Source of the DNA: CALBPI01 sp963922335 | Lineage (GTDB): Bacteria > Pseudomonadota > Gammaproteobacteria > Steroidobacterales > Woeseiaceae | Assembly (NCBI GenBank): GCA_963922335.1 | Contig: CAWUIB010000004.1 | Location: 186,001 to 250,000, forward strand | Direction: 5' to 3' | Length of the DNA stretch: 64,000 nucleotides | Shown: positions 41,277 to 51,210 of the stretch, one piece after another | How positions within the stretch are numbered: position 1 is the first letter of the stretch | Layout: each line of letters opens with the position of its first letter | The notes under the pieces: model-generated | Databases searched by the model: none | The model's input: only the letters and a program-made list of their open reading frames with translations | Told to the model about the DNA's origin: nothing | Made by a program: the position numbers and the translations under genes

Positions 41277-42736
41277 GCGTGCGAAGTGATCTCAGATTCC
41301 TGCTCGACGGCGAGCTTGTCACCCTGACCAATGTGGAGCCCACCCGCACGGTGCTCGAATACCTGCGAGAAGACCTGCAGCTGACCGGCTCAAAGGAAGG
41401 GTGCGCCGAAGGTGACTGCGGTGCCTGCATGGTCGTGCTGGCTGACTTACACGAAGGCGCGTTGCGCTATCGGGCGATCAATTCCTGCATCCAGTTCCTC
41501 GCGACACTGGATGGCAAGGCGCTGATCACGGTCGAGAGCCTGTCACGCGGTGGCACCTTACATCCCGCGCAGCGAGCGATGATCGATTGCCACGGATCGC
41601 AATGCGGCTTTTGCACTCCCGGATTTGTGATGACGATGTTTGCATTGCACGAATCCCTTGCGAGCGCACCTTCGCCAACCGAGGTCGACGATGCACTCTC
41701 CGGTAATCTATGTCGCTGCACCGGTTATCGCCCGATTGTCGACGCCACACGCTCGATGTTCGATGCACAGAGCGAATGGACCGCACCTTGGGGTGATGCC
41801 GAGACACTGCGGCACCAACTGGAATCGCTCGCAGACGGTAAATCCCTGACTACGGGAATCAACAATCGAAGTATCGTAGCGCCTCGTAGCGCGGATGACC
41901 TCGCGCAACTTTACGCTGACAACCCAGCAGCGACTCTGGTCGCCGGTGGCACCGACGTCGGTCTTTGGGTCACGAAACAATATCGTGATCTACCGATGCT
42001 GATCTCGATCGGCGATGTGCCCGAACTGCGTGAATTGCATGTCGATGACACACACATCGATGCTGGAGCAGCGGTCACGTTTAGTGAGCTTCTTCCTGTG
42101 TTGGTGCAACACTATCCCGAGATGGATTCATTATTGCGCCGTTGGGCTTCGCCTCCGATCCGAAACGCAGCAACTATCGGTGGCAACATTGCGAACGGAT
42201 CACCAATCGGTGATTCAATGCCGCCGTTGATGGCGCTTGGCACCACCGTCGTGTTGCGCCAAGGGGATACGCAACGCGAGTTGTCGCTTGAGTCGCTCTA
42301 CCACGATTACATGGTCAACGACCTGCGAGACGGGGAGTTCGTCGCGAACGTGCGGATTCCGCTGCGCGACGATGACCAGCGCGTTGCGGCCTACAAAATT
42401 TCCAAACGCTTCGACCAGGATATCTCCGCAGTTTGCATGGGGATCAGTTGCCTTGTACGCGACGGCTTGCTCACGGACGTCAGGATTGCCCTCGGCGGTA
42501 TGGCCGGGATCGTCAAGCGTGCAAGTGCTAGCGAAGCAGCTTTGGAAGGCAACACACCCGACGCGGACAGGTTCGAGCAAGCCGCAATTGCACTTCGCGA
42601 GGATTTCACACCGCTCACTGATATGCGCGCCAGTGCCGACTACCGACTGCGAGTCGCCGCCAATCTGATCCGACGCTTCGGAAAATCGCTCGACGAGTCG
42701 CAAGAGCAACTTGAGGTCTATGACTATGGTCGATGA
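41273..42736 (+). CDS. xdhA: Xanthine dehydrogenase, FeS/FAD subunit
   Basis: A 487-residue subunit. Two [2Fe-2S] domains occupy residues 1-165: plant-type cysteines in KEGCAEGDCGACMVV, then CGFCTPGFVM and LCRCTGYRPIV. The FAD domain follows (about 200-485), with TLVAGGTDVGLWVT and NAATIGGNIANGSPIGD. It passes electrons from the molybdenum subunit to NAD+. The start is a TTG overlapping the previous stop; a GTG 6 bases on is an alternative. Confidence 0.95.
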   Translation: MSVRSDLRFLLDGELVTLTNVEPTRTVLEYLREDLQLTGSKEGCAEGDCGACMVVLADLHEGALRYRAINSCIQFLATLDGKALITVESLSRGGTLHPAQRAMIDCHGSQCGFCTPGFVMTMFALHESLASAPSPTEVDDALSGNLCRCTGYRPIVDATRSMFDAQSEWTAPWGDAETLRHQLESLADGKSLTTGINNRSIVAPRSADDLAQLYADNPAATLVAGGTDVGLWVTKQYRDLPMLISIGDVPELRELHVDDTHIDAGAAVTFSELLPVLVQHYPEMDSLLRRWASPPIRNAATIGGNIANGSPIGDSMPPLMALGTTVVLRQGDTQRELSLESLYHDYMVNDLRDGEFVANVRIPLRDDDQRVAAYKISKRFDQDISAVCMGISCLVRDGLLTDVRIALGGMAGIVKRASASEAALEGNTPDADRFEQAAIALREDFTPLTDMRASADYRLRVAANLIRRFGKSLDESQEQLEVYDYGR

Positions 42737-45038
42737 AACCAAGGTAATCCGCGGTGCCATTGGAACACCGTTGCCGCATGACAGCGCAGCGCTGCACGTT
42801 AGCGGCCATGCGACCTACACCGACGATATTCCTGAGCCTCGGAATTTGCTGCACGCCGCCTTTGGTGTGAGTCAACACGCGCACGCTCGAATCTTGTCCG
42901 TCAATCTCGATGCCGTGCGTGCCGCGCCTGGGGTGGTCGCGGTCTTGACGGCGAGCGACATACCCGGCCCCAACAACTATGGTGCGGTCGCCGACGATGA
43001 TCCGATTTTTGCGGAAGACGAGGTGCAGTATGTCGGGCAGCCGATTTTCCTCGTGGTTGCCCGCACCGTGAATGCAGCACGCCGTGCCGCACTTTTGGGC
43101 GACATCGAGTACGAGCCTCTACGCGCGTTACTCGACCCGGAAACCTCTTCGAAAGACGGCAGCTTCGTGCTGCCAACGCGCGAGCTGGCTCGTGGTGACG
43201 CAGCAGCAGCAATTACTGCTGCTCCACATCGACTGCAGGGCACAGCGCGCGTCGGCGGCCAGGATCAGTTCTACCTCGAAGGGCAGATCAGTGTCGCTCT
43301 GCCCAAAGAAGCCGGTGACTTTCTGATCTACAGCTCAACGCAACACCCGGGTGAAATCCAGCACGCGGTAGCGCGCGCTGTTGGACTGACCGACAAAGAT
43401 GTCGTCGTTGAATGCCGACGCATGGGTGGTGCGTTCGGTGGCAAGGAAAGCCAGCCGGCCTTGATCGCCTGTGCAGCGGCAATCGCCGCACAGCGGCTGA
43501 ACCGACCTGTCAAGCTAAGACTGGATCGCGATAGCGACATGATCATCACCGGTAAGCGCCACTGCTTCGTGTCGCATTACGATGTTGGTTTTGATGACGA
43601 CGGTCGAATCCTCGGCATTGATTTTCATCATCTCTCTCGCTGTGGGATGTCGGCCGATCTGTCCGGTGCCATCAACGATCGCGCAATGTTTCATAGTGAC
43701 AATGCGTACTTCCTGCCGGACGTACACATCACCTCAGAGCGCTGCAAAACGCACACGGTATCCAACACGGCGTTCCGCGGATTCGGTGGACCTCAAGGCA
43801 TGTTTGCGATCGAGTACGTCATCGATGAGATCGCACGGGCGCTCGATAAAGACCCGTTGGAAGTGCGGCGGACCAACTATTACGGACATGACGAGCGCAA
43901 CACGACGCCGTATGGCCAGGTCGTTGAGGACAACATCATCGATGTGATCACCGATCATCTGGTCGAGTCGAGCGATTATCTCGAGCGACGCGCACAGATC
44001 GCGCAATGGAATGCCGAGCACACGGTGCTAAAGAAAGGCCTTGCCATCACGCCTGTGAAATTTGGTATCTCATTCACAGCCACTCATCTCAATCAGGCTG
44101 GTGCGCTGGTTCATATTTATACCGACGGGACTGTACATCTGAACCACGGCGGCACGGAGATGGGCCAGGGTTTGTTCACCAAAGTCGGCCAGGTCGTCGC
44201 CGATGCATTATCGATCGATATCGACCGAATCAAAATCACGGCTTCTGACACGAGCAAAGTCCCCAACGCCTCAGCAACCGCAGCCTCCAGCGGATCAGAC
44301 CTTAACGGGATGGCTGCCCGTAACGCAGCGATGAAGCTGCGACGTCGACTGACGGAGTTTGCAGCTGCGCATTACGACGTGCGCGAGGCGGATGTTCGGT
44401 TTGTCCGTAACGCAGTTCAGGTCGGCGATGAGGAAGTACCCTTTGCCACACTGGTGAAGCAGGCCTACATGGCGCGCGTCTCGCTATCGGCAAATGGCTT
44501 CTACAAGACACCGAAAATTTCCTATGACAAAGAAACATTCACAGGACGGCCGTTTTACTACTACGCCTATGGGGCGGCCGTTAGTGAGGTCATCGTCGAT
44601 ACCCTGACGGGAGAGCATCGAGTCACGCGCGTCGATATTGCACACGACTGCGGTGACTCGCTCAATCCTGCCATCGATATGGGGCAAATCGAAGGTGGCT
44701 TCGTGCAGGGCATGGGTTGGCTGACAACCGAACAGCTGTGGTGGGACGACCACGGTAGTCTTCGAACGCACGCGCCCGCCACCTACAAGATTCCGACGAG
44801 TTCAGATGTCCCCGATATCTTCAACGTGCATATGATGCGCGATATGCCCAACAGGGAAGACACCATTCATCGCTCCAAAGCGGTTGGTGAGCCACCGCTC
44901 ATGCTTGCGATTTCGGTTTTCCAGGCGATCAAGGACGCGGTTACTGCATGCTCGACCGACGGGGCCGCACCCCCAATTCAGGCACCGGCGACACCAGAGT
45001 CGGTTCTCAACGCTGTCGAGGCTGCTCGGAAGCTCTGA
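42720..45038 (+). CDS. xdhB: Xanthine dehydrogenase, molybdopterin-binding subunit
   Basis: A 772-residue subunit. Moco-binding motifs include GQDQFYLEGQ, MGGAFGGKE, FRGFGGPQG and GTEMGQGLFTKV. The catalytic glutamate lies in KAVGEPPLML near the C-terminus. It hydroxylates hypoxanthine to xanthine and xanthine to urate. The ATG at 42720 overlaps the end of xdhA by 17 bases. Confidence 0.96.
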   Translation: MTMVDETKVIRGAIGTPLPHDSAALHVSGHATYTDDIPEPRNLLHAAFGVSQHAHARILSVNLDAVRAAPGVVAVLTASDIPGPNNYGAVADDDPIFAEDEVQYVGQPIFLVVARTVNAARRAALLGDIEYEPLRALLDPETSSKDGSFVLPTRELARGDAAAAITAAPHRLQGTARVGGQDQFYLEGQISVALPKEAGDFLIYSSTQHPGEIQHAVARAVGLTDKDVVVECRRMGGAFGGKESQPALIACAAAIAAQRLNRPVKLRLDRDSDMIITGKRHCFVSHYDVGFDDDGRILGIDFHHLSRCGMSADLSGAINDRAMFHSDNAYFLPDVHITSERCKTHTVSNTAFRGFGGPQGMFAIEYVIDEIARALDKDPLEVRRTNYYGHDERNTTPYGQVVEDNIIDVITDHLVESSDYLERRAQIAQWNAEHTVLKKGLAITPVKFGISFTATHLNQAGALVHIYTDGTVHLNHGGTEMGQGLFTKVGQVVADALSIDIDRIKITASDTSKVPNASATAASSGSDLNGMAARNAAMKLRRRLTEFAAAHYDVREADVRFVRNAVQVGDEEVPFATLVKQAYMARVSLSANGFYKTPKISYDKETFTGRPFYYYAYGAAVSEVIVDTLTGEHRVTRVDIAHDCGDSLNPAIDMGQIEGGFVQGMGWLTTEQLWWDDHGSLRTHAPATYKIPTSSDVPDIFNVHMMRDMPNREDTIHRSKAVGEPPLMLAISVFQAIKDAVTACSTDGAAPPIQAPATPESVLNAVEAARKL

Positions 45039-45039
45039 C

Positions 45040-45861
45040 ATGACCGACTGGAGACGGCAAGCGATTGATGCCTTACGCGCAGGTGAGCCTTCGGTCGCCG
45101 TGGTTGTCGACCAGGTACGAGGATCCGCGCCTCGAGAGGCCGGGACCGTCATGGTCGTGTCAAAAGACAAGTGCTTTGGAACGATCGGTGGCGGGCAGCT
45201 AGAGCACGGCGCGATCGCAACGGCACGCGACCTTCTGGAAAACCAATCGGCCTCGTCGATCGTTCGGCGAATCCCGCTCGGCAGCGACTGCGGGCAATGC
45301 TGCGGTGGTGTGGTGACACTCTCCTTCACACGCCGAGAGGCACGGCAAGCAACGGAGCTCGAGCACGTACTTGGCGCAGCGCCTCTGGATATCGTCATTT
45401 TTGGAGCGGGCCATGTTGGTCGAGCGCTGGCTCAGGTGCTGTGCCCACTCGATGCAAACGTAATGGTGATAGACGGCCGTGAGGAACAGCTCGCACTGCT
45501 CCCGCATAGAGTTGGGCAACCCCTGCTCGCAGTAGACCCTGTCGCAGCCATCGACCTGTGCCCGGTCGGCGCTGCCGTTGTGGTTATGACCCATGATCAT
45601 GACCTTGATCTGCGTTTGTGCAGCGCGTTGCTGCAGCGTGATCACTGGCGATTCCTCGGACTGATTGGATCGCGAACCAAGGCACGCCGTTTCCGGAAAA
45701 AATTACTCGCCAGCGGCTTGTCGGAACGAAAAGTCGAGTCCCTCACCTGCCCTATTGGACTGCCGATGCTCGATGGTAAGCACCCTGGCGAAATCGCGAT
45801 CTCCGTAGCGGCACAGTTGTTGAAAGCAAGCCAATCGGCGGTCCTGGAAGGAGTTGCATGA
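45040..45861 (+). CDS. xdhC: Xanthine dehydrogenase accessory protein XdhC
   Basis: A 273-residue protein with the two-domain XdhC/CoxI layout. The N-terminal part has VDQVRGSAPREAGTVMVV and the cysteine pair SDCGQCCGGVV. The C-terminal Rossmann part begins DIVIFGAGHVGRALAQVL and ends with SRTKARRFRKKL. XdhC holds and sulfurates Moco before insertion into XdhB. The true start is the ATG just after the xdhB stop; the stop overlaps puuD (ATGA). Confidence 0.94.
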   Translation: MTDWRRQAIDALRAGEPSVAVVVDQVRGSAPREAGTVMVVSKDKCFGTIGGGQLEHGAIATARDLLENQSASSIVRRIPLGSDCGQCCGGVVTLSFTRREARQATELEHVLGAAPLDIVIFGAGHVGRALAQVLCPLDANVMVIDGREEQLALLPHRVGQPLLAVDPVAAIDLCPVGAAVVVMTHDHDLDLRLCSALLQRDHWRFLGLIGSRTKARRFRKKLLASGLSERKVESLTCPIGLPMLDGKHPGEIAISVAAQLLKASQSAVLEGVA

Positions 45862-47051
45862 TGGCGTGGTTACCCGATTGGTTGGAGTTGCTGGGACGTT
45901 GGGTGCACCTCACAACGGGCATCGCCTGGATCGGATCATCTTTCTACTTCATCTGGCTCGATAATCATTTGACGCCGCCGGAGTCTTCAGAGGATCGAGA
46001 CAAAGGTGTTGGTGGAGAGCTTTGGGCTGTTCACGGCGGTGGGTTCTATCAGGCGCAAAAATATGCGGGTGCGCCGCAACAGATGCCAAAGCAGCTGCAT
46101 TGGTTCAAGTGGGAGGCCTATTCGACCTGGCTGTCAGGCGTTTTCCTGTTGATCCTCATCTACTGGCTGGGCGCAGAAGTGTATCTGGTCGATCCCTCGG
46201 TCCGTCCGATGAGCTCTGGTGCAGCCGTCGGTATCGGAGCGGCCTATTTGATCGGTGGGTGGATCATTTACGACCAATTGTGCAAGTCGCCGCTGGGTCG
46301 AAATGACCGCGCACTGTCCGTGGTGTTGTTCGGATTCCTGATATTGATCGCATGGAGTCTGTGTCAGTTGTTCGGTGGACGAGGCGCGTTCATTCACTAC
46401 GGCGCGGTGATCGGCACCATCATGGTCGCCAACGTGGCGATGATCATTATCCCCGGGCAGCGTCGCATGGTTGCCGCCTTGACTGAAGATCGTCCTATCA
46501 ATCCGTTGGATGGCGCACGCGGCAAGCAGCGCTCCGTCCACAACACGTATCTGACACTACCGGTGCTGTTCGTCATGATCAGCAATCACTACGCCAGCAC
46601 CTACAGCGGGACATGGAATTGGCTTGTGCTTATCGGCATGACCGTGGCCGGCGCACTGATCAGAGTCTATTTCGTATCGCGCCACAAAGGCGCGGCGTCA
46701 CCAATGCCTGCCATTGGCGGTATTGCCGCCCTCGCAGCAACAGCGGTGCTAGCGAATGGCCTGCCAAGTTTTGGCTCGACGCAGCTCGATGATGTGGCTG
46801 CTCCTGAGATGGCGGCTATCGCGAGCATCATTACGGAGCGATGCACGGGCTGCCACGCCGACGCACCAAGCTGGCCGGGCTTTGCCGCGGCGCCCGCAGG
46901 TGTTGTACTCGAGACTCAGCAAGACATCGCGCGTTACGCTGAACAAATTTATCAGCAAACCGTCGTACTCAAAGCGATGCCCATTGGCAACCTCACGGGC
47001 ATTACAGACGAAGAGCGCGCTGCTATCGACGCGTGGTACAGAGCGCGTTAA
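45858..47051 (+). CDS. puuD: Urate hydroxylase PuuD with cytochrome c domain
   Basis: A 397-residue membrane protein. About eight helices form the urate-oxidase N-terminal domain (LLGRWVHLTTGIAWIGSSF, conserved His), and a C-terminal cytochrome c domain has heme site ERCTGCHADAP with a probable axial Met in KAMPIGNLTG. PuuD oxidises urate to 5-hydroxyisourate and feeds electrons to the respiratory chain instead of making hydrogen peroxide. It lies in the same operon as xanthine dehydrogenase and the hydroxyisourate hydrolase, which supports the assignment. Confidence 0.95.
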   Translation: MMAWLPDWLELLGRWVHLTTGIAWIGSSFYFIWLDNHLTPPESSEDRDKGVGGELWAVHGGGFYQAQKYAGAPQQMPKQLHWFKWEAYSTWLSGVFLLILIYWLGAEVYLVDPSVRPMSSGAAVGIGAAYLIGGWIIYDQLCKSPLGRNDRALSVVLFGFLILIAWSLCQLFGGRGAFIHYGAVIGTIMVANVAMIIIPGQRRMVAALTEDRPINPLDGARGKQRSVHNTYLTLPVLFVMISNHYASTYSGTWNWLVLIGMTVAGALIRVYFVSRHKGAASPMPAIGGIAALAATAVLANGLPSFGSTQLDDVAAPEMAAIASIITERCTGCHADAPSWPGFAAAPAGVVLETQQDIARYAEQIYQQTVVLKAMPIGNLTGITDEERAAIDAWYRAR

Positions 47052-48196
47052 CGAAAACGGATATGTCCTGGACCGAGCTCGGCGACACTCGATAGCCCCA
47101 TCAGTCTGAGATCGCGCTCGAGTTCGTCGTGCATATTCTGCAGCGTGCGCTCAACACCCGCCTGTCCGGCGGCGGCGAGCGCATAGAGATACCATCGCCC
47201 GCCCGAACATGCCGTAGCGCCAAGGGCCAGCGCTTTCAATACATGTGTGCCGCGGCGAATTCCCCCATCGCAAATGATCTCGATCTGACCGCCAACCGCA
47301 TCGACGATCTCGCGTAACTGATCGAAAGGCGCTCGCGATCCATCAAGCTGTCGCCCACCGTGATTCGAAATCATGATTGCGGTCGCACCAAGTTCGACTG
47401 CACGCTTCGCATCATCGACCGACATCACGCCTTTGAGACAAAAGGGTCCCCCCCAATGTTCGCGCACGCGCGCAGCATCATCCCACGTCATCGTGCGATC
47501 CAGCATATTGGAGAAGTAGTCGCTTACCGAAACGGCGACATTACTGCCTTCAGGGATCGCCTGTTCGAGCTGAGGCAATGAGAAGCGCTCGCGGAACAGG
47601 TAATTCAAGGTCCAACGCGGATGCATTGCGAAGCTCACTGCGCTCGACGGAGTTAGTCGCGGTGGCGAGGTAAAACCGGTCTGCAAATCGCGCTCACGAT
47701 TGCCCCCGACAATCGTGTCTACGGTGAGTGCCAAAGCATCGAAACCCGCTGTCTTACACCGATCGATCATCGAGAAGGTAAGCTCGCGATCCTTGTGAAA
47801 GTAGAGCTGGAAAAGCTTTGGTGTCGCTATGCTGGCCCCAATTTCATCCACGCTGACCGTCGCGAGCGACGATACGCCAAAGTAAGTGTTGAACCGCGAC
47901 GCAGCGCCCGCCACAGCGCGCTCGCCTTGCCAATGGAACAATCGCTGCAATGCCGTCGGCGACAAAAAAATGGGCAGATCGAGCGTGCGGCCAAGGACGC
48001 TAACCGACAAATCGACCGCCTCAGTGCCCGCCAGCACGTTGGGTACGAGGTCGCACGCTTCGTAAGCTTCCGAATTTCGCCGATAGGTGACCTCGTCGTC
48101 CGCAGCACCATCAATGTAGTGGAAAACCGGAGCTGGTAATCGACGACGCGCGAGTTGTCGAAATTGTTCGACGTTATAGCAATCAGCGAGCTTCAT
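47048..48196 (-). CDS. FMN-dependent alpha-hydroxy acid oxidase/dehydrogenase
   Basis: A 382-residue TIM-barrel flavoenzyme. The start PAPVFHYIDGAADDEVTYRR is typical; the catalytic histidine is in SNHGGRQLDGSRAPF, and the FMN phosphate site is in ICDGGIRRGTHVLKALALGA. Substrates in the family include L-lactate, glycolate and mandelate. It lies opposite to the purine operon and overlaps the puuD end by 4 bases. Glyoxylate is made downstream by AllA, so a glycolate/glyoxylate role is conceivable. The start at 48196 avoids most overlap with puuE's upstream region. Confidence 0.88.
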   Translation of the reverse strand: MKLADCYNVEQFRQLARRRLPAPVFHYIDGAADDEVTYRRNSEAYEACDLVPNVLAGTEAVDLSVSVLGRTLDLPIFLSPTALQRLFHWQGERAVAGAASRFNTYFGVSSLATVSVDEIGASIATPKLFQLYFHKDRELTFSMIDRCKTAGFDALALTVDTIVGGNRERDLQTGFTSPPRLTPSSAVSFAMHPRWTLNYLFRERFSLPQLEQAIPEGSNVAVSVSDYFSNMLDRTMTWDDAARVREHWGGPFCLKGVMSVDDAKRAVELGATAIMISNHGGRQLDGSRAPFDQLREIVDAVGGQIEIICDGGIRRGTHVLKALALGATACSGGRWYLYALAAAGQAGVERTLQNMHDELERDLRLMGLSSVAELGPGHIRFR

Positions 48197-48274
48197 GGCT
48201 GGACAGTACCACGATCGGTGCACCTCACTAAGATGGCAGTTGGCGCTTGCCGAATTTGGTGGGACACTCAGGTT

Positions 48275-49177
48275 ATGGAATACCCCAGAGATCTTATTGG
48301 TTACGGCAACAAGGTTCCCGATGCCCAGTGGCCGAATGGTGCCAAGATTGCAGTGCAATTCGTCGTCAACTACGAGGAAGGCGGCGAGAATTGCATACTC
48401 CACGGCGATGACGCATCCGAAGCCTTTCTTTCAGAGATCGTTGGGGCAGTGCCGTTTCCTGGTGCTCGACACCGCAACATGGAGTCGATTTACGAGTACG
48501 GCTCACGTGCAGGCTTTTGGAGACTGCATCGCCTATTTGTCGAGCGGGAATTGCCCGTGACGGTTTTCGCCGTCGCCTCTGCGCTACAGAAAAACCCGAA
48601 AGTCATCGATGCCATGCAGGATGCTGATTGGGAAATCGCCAGCCATGGTCTGAGATGGATCGACTATCACGGTGTCCCCGAGGCGGTCGAGCGCGAGCAT
48701 TTCAACGAAGCGATCCGAATCCATGAATCGCTCACTGGCAGCGCTCCGGCGGGCTGGTATCTCGGACGCTGTAGTGAATCCAGCCATCGTATCGCCGCAG
48801 AGTATGGCAAGTTCGAATACAACGCTGACAGCTATGCAGACGATCTGCCCTACTGGAGCTACGAGTTCGATACCCCACAACTCATGGTGCCTTACACGCT
48901 CGATGCGAACGACATGCGTTTTGCCACACCGCAAGGATTTAACTCGGGCACCCAATTCTTCGATTACCTCAGAGACACCTTTGATTGCTTGTATCGAGAG
49001 GGAGAGCGGCGAGCCCGAATGATGTCTATCGGTCTGCACTGCCGTCTGGCGGGTCGACCTGGCAGAGCCCAGGCATTGAAGCGCTTCCTCGATTACATCA
49101 TTGGTCACCCGGACGTTTGGGTCGCAAGACGCGTCGACATTGCGCGACACTGGCGCGACCGGTTCCCACCTAAATGA
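48275..49177 (+). CDS. puuE: Allantoinase PuuE (polysaccharide-deacetylase type)
   Basis: A 300-residue protein of the metal-independent allantoinase family, not the amidohydrolase type. Recognisable are YPRDLIGYGNKVPDAQWPNG, NYEEGGENCILHGD and EYGSRAGFWRLHRLF at the start, and the GWYLGRCSESSHRIAAEYG segment. It hydrolyses allantoin to allantoate. The upstream frame extension lies antisense to the hydroxyacid oxidase and is not coding. Its end overlaps uraD by 4 bases. Confidence 0.95.
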   Translation: MEYPRDLIGYGNKVPDAQWPNGAKIAVQFVVNYEEGGENCILHGDDASEAFLSEIVGAVPFPGARHRNMESIYEYGSRAGFWRLHRLFVERELPVTVFAVASALQKNPKVIDAMQDADWEIASHGLRWIDYHGVPEAVEREHFNEAIRIHESLTGSAPAGWYLGRCSESSHRIAAEYGKFEYNADSYADDLPYWSYEFDTPQLMVPYTLDANDMRFATPQGFNSGTQFFDYLRDTFDCLYREGERRARMMSIGLHCRLAGRPGRAQALKRFLDYIIGHPDVWVARRVDIARHWRDRFPPK

Positions 49178-49698
49178 ATCGCTGCCTTCGACCGCTACCG
49201 TCAAGTATGAAGCGCGAACATTTCGTCGCCGTGTTCGGTGGCATTTATGAACATTCCGCCTGGGTTGCCGAGCGAGCCTTCGATGCGGGACTGGATGCAC
49301 ATTGCGATACCGCTGCTGGACTGGCCGCCCGCTTTCAGGCGATTGTCGATAAGAGCAGTCGTGAGCAGCGTCTTGAGTTGATCCGTGCGCATCCAGACCT
49401 CGCGGGCAAAGCTGCTGTTGCCGGCAACCTGACCGCCAGCTCCACTTCGGAGCAGGCGAGTGCAGGGTTGGATCGCTGTACGCCGGCGGAGTTCGATCGA
49501 TTCCAGCAACACAATGACGCCTACAAGTCGCGCTTCAATATGCCGTTTATCAAGGCCGTGCGACACAGTAACCGTGCGGAGATTCTCGCCGCGTTTGAGG
49601 CACGTCTACCGAACTCATTCGACGACGAATTCGACAACGCCATGCAGGAGATTCATCAGATCGCGCGCTGGCGTTTGGAGGCGCTCTGCGATGGATAG
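49174..49698 (+). CDS. uraD: OHCU decarboxylase
   Basis: A 174-residue enzyme converting OHCU to S-allantoin. Family features are FVAVFGGIYEHSAWVAERAF, RLELIRAHPDLAGKAA (catalytic His), and SRFNMPFIKAVRHSNRAEIL. The ATG at 49174 overlaps the puuE stop. The end overlaps alc by 8 bases. Confidence 0.95.
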   Translation: MNRCLRPLPSSMKREHFVAVFGGIYEHSAWVAERAFDAGLDAHCDTAAGLAARFQAIVDKSSREQRLELIRAHPDLAGKAAVAGNLTASSTSEQASAGLDRCTPAEFDRFQQHNDAYKSRFNMPFIKAVRHSNRAEILAAFEARLPNSFDDEFDNAMQEIHQIARWRLEALCDG

Positions 49699-50710
49699 AC
49701 AGGGAATCATCACGCAGCTGACTGAGCCGCATCCATTCGGCGATGTCATCAACCTCGCCCACCCGCGACTCGGCGCACAGGCAATCTTCGCGACCGACGA
49801 ATTCTATGGCGACAAAGCCCGACTGATTTCGCCCGAGCCGCCGGTGTTCTTGCCGGACAAGTACGACGCCAATGGTAAGTGGATGGACGGATGGGAAAGC
49901 CGACGCCGACGCACACCGGGACATGACTGGTGCGTCATCCGCCTCGGCATGCCTGGGCGCATCGCAGGTATCGAAATCGACACTCGCCACTTTACCGGCA
50001 ACTATCCGCCGCATGCCTCGGTCGAGGCCTGCTACTTCTCGGGCGAGGTGCCGGATGACTCCGTCACCTGGCACGAGATCGTTGCCAAACGCACCGTCAA
50101 TGGAAATCGCCAGCACTTCTCTGAGGTTCAGAGCGACACACCGTGGACCCACATAAGGCTGCATATCTACCCGGATGGCGGGGTGGCGCGACTTCGTGTC
50201 TGGGGGCGGGTCGAGCGTGACTTCTCGAGCATTCAGGCCAACACGGAGCTGGATCTTTTCGCGATCGAAAACGGTGGCCGTGCGATGTACTGCAATGATG
50301 AGCACTTCGGCACGATGCACAATCTCAATGCACCCGGTCGTGGCATCAACATGGGCGACGGATGGGAAACTGCGCGGCGACGGGCGCCCGGTAATGACTG
50401 GGTTGTCCTGGCGCTCGGTCATCCCGGAAAAATTCGTCGTGTTGTCGTCGACACCGCCCACTTTAAAGGCAACTACCCGGACGAAGTGGAGCTGCGAGCC
50501 ACACAGATCGCCGAGACAGCGCATCCGTTTGATCCACTCGCAAGCGCCGAGTGGCCGATTCTCATGCCACGCCAGAAGCTCAAACCAGACACCATTCATG
50601 AGTTTATCGACGTCATCTCAGACTCACAGACGGTGACGCATATTCGGATGAATATTTTCCCCGATGGCGGGGTCAGTCGACTGCGTATCTACGGTGTGCT
50701 TGCCGCATGA
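49691..50710 (+). CDS. alc: Allantoicase
   Basis: A 339-residue enzyme that converts allantoate to ureidoglycolate and urea. It is a tandem duplication: DGWESRRRRTPGHDWCVIRL in the first half and DGWETARRRAPGNDWVVLAL in the second, with matching HFTGNYPP and HFKGNYPD. Length and both modules match the family. The real start is the ATG at 49691, overlapping uraD; a longer frame upstream is antisense-like and not coding. The stop overlaps allA (ATGA). Confidence 0.95.
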   Translation: MDRQGIITQLTEPHPFGDVINLAHPRLGAQAIFATDEFYGDKARLISPEPPVFLPDKYDANGKWMDGWESRRRRTPGHDWCVIRLGMPGRIAGIEIDTRHFTGNYPPHASVEACYFSGEVPDDSVTWHEIVAKRTVNGNRQHFSEVQSDTPWTHIRLHIYPDGGVARLRVWGRVERDFSSIQANTELDLFAIENGGRAMYCNDEHFGTMHNLNAPGRGINMGDGWETARRRAPGNDWVVLALGHPGKIRRVVVDTAHFKGNYPDEVELRATQIAETAHPFDPLASAEWPILMPRQKLKPDTIHEFIDVISDSQTVTHIRMNIFPDGGVSRLRIYGVLAA

Positions 50711-51210
50711 ACGACGTGGCCTTTGAAGTCCCCGTCACACCGATATCCGCGAGCGCTTTCGCGCCCTTTGGTGAAGTGATCGAGCCCACAGAACAGACCG
50801 CTGAGATGGTGAACGGGCAACGCTTCGAGCGTTTCGACGCACTCGCAGAAATCCACTGCGGTGATGCCCCGGTGAACGTTGGCATCATGAGATGCGCAAC
50901 GGCGACGGCGCTTCCCTGCGAGATGACCATCGTCGAACGACACCCCCTCGGCAGCCAGGCTTTTTTGCCGCTGGATACCCTGCACTATGTCATTGCGGTC
51001 GCACCCCCATGTGCTCACCCTGATCCCACTCAGTTTCGGGGCTTCATCGTGCCGCCAAGAACCGGCATCAACATGCGCGCAGGGGTGTGGCACGTGCCAT
51101 TGCTGGGCAGCAGAGTCGGCCAGACGTTTGCCGTTATCGATCGGGCCACCGAAGACAACTGCGATGAGGTCACATTGTCAGCACCATTGAGAATCCCCGC
51201 AGCACTATGA
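50707..51210 (+). CDS. allA: Ureidoglycolate lyase
   Basis: A 167-residue cupin-like enzyme releasing glyoxylate and urea from ureidoglycolate. Diagnostic parts are TPISASAFAPFGEVIEP at the start, VERHPLGSQAFLPLD in the middle and GVWHVPLL toward the end (metal/substrate His). It makes the last urea that urease then hydrolyses. It overlaps both neighbours by 4 bases. Confidence 0.95.
   Translation: MNDVAFEVPVTPISASAFAPFGEVIEPTEQTAEMVNGQRFERFDALAEIHCGDAPVNVGIMRCATATALPCEMTIVERHPLGSQAFLPLDTLHYVIAVAPPCAHPDPTQFRGFIVPPRTGINMRAGVWHVPLLGSRVGQTFAVIDRATEDNCDEVTLSAPLRIPAAL

Noticed and set aside
49460..49690. N-terminal extension of allantoicase
   Set aside because: It lies in uraD in another frame; the allantoicase likeness begins at the ATG at 49691.
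49550..50599. 349-codon open frame on the minus strand
   Set aside because: It mirrors allantoicase, which is clearly the real gene with both repeat modules.
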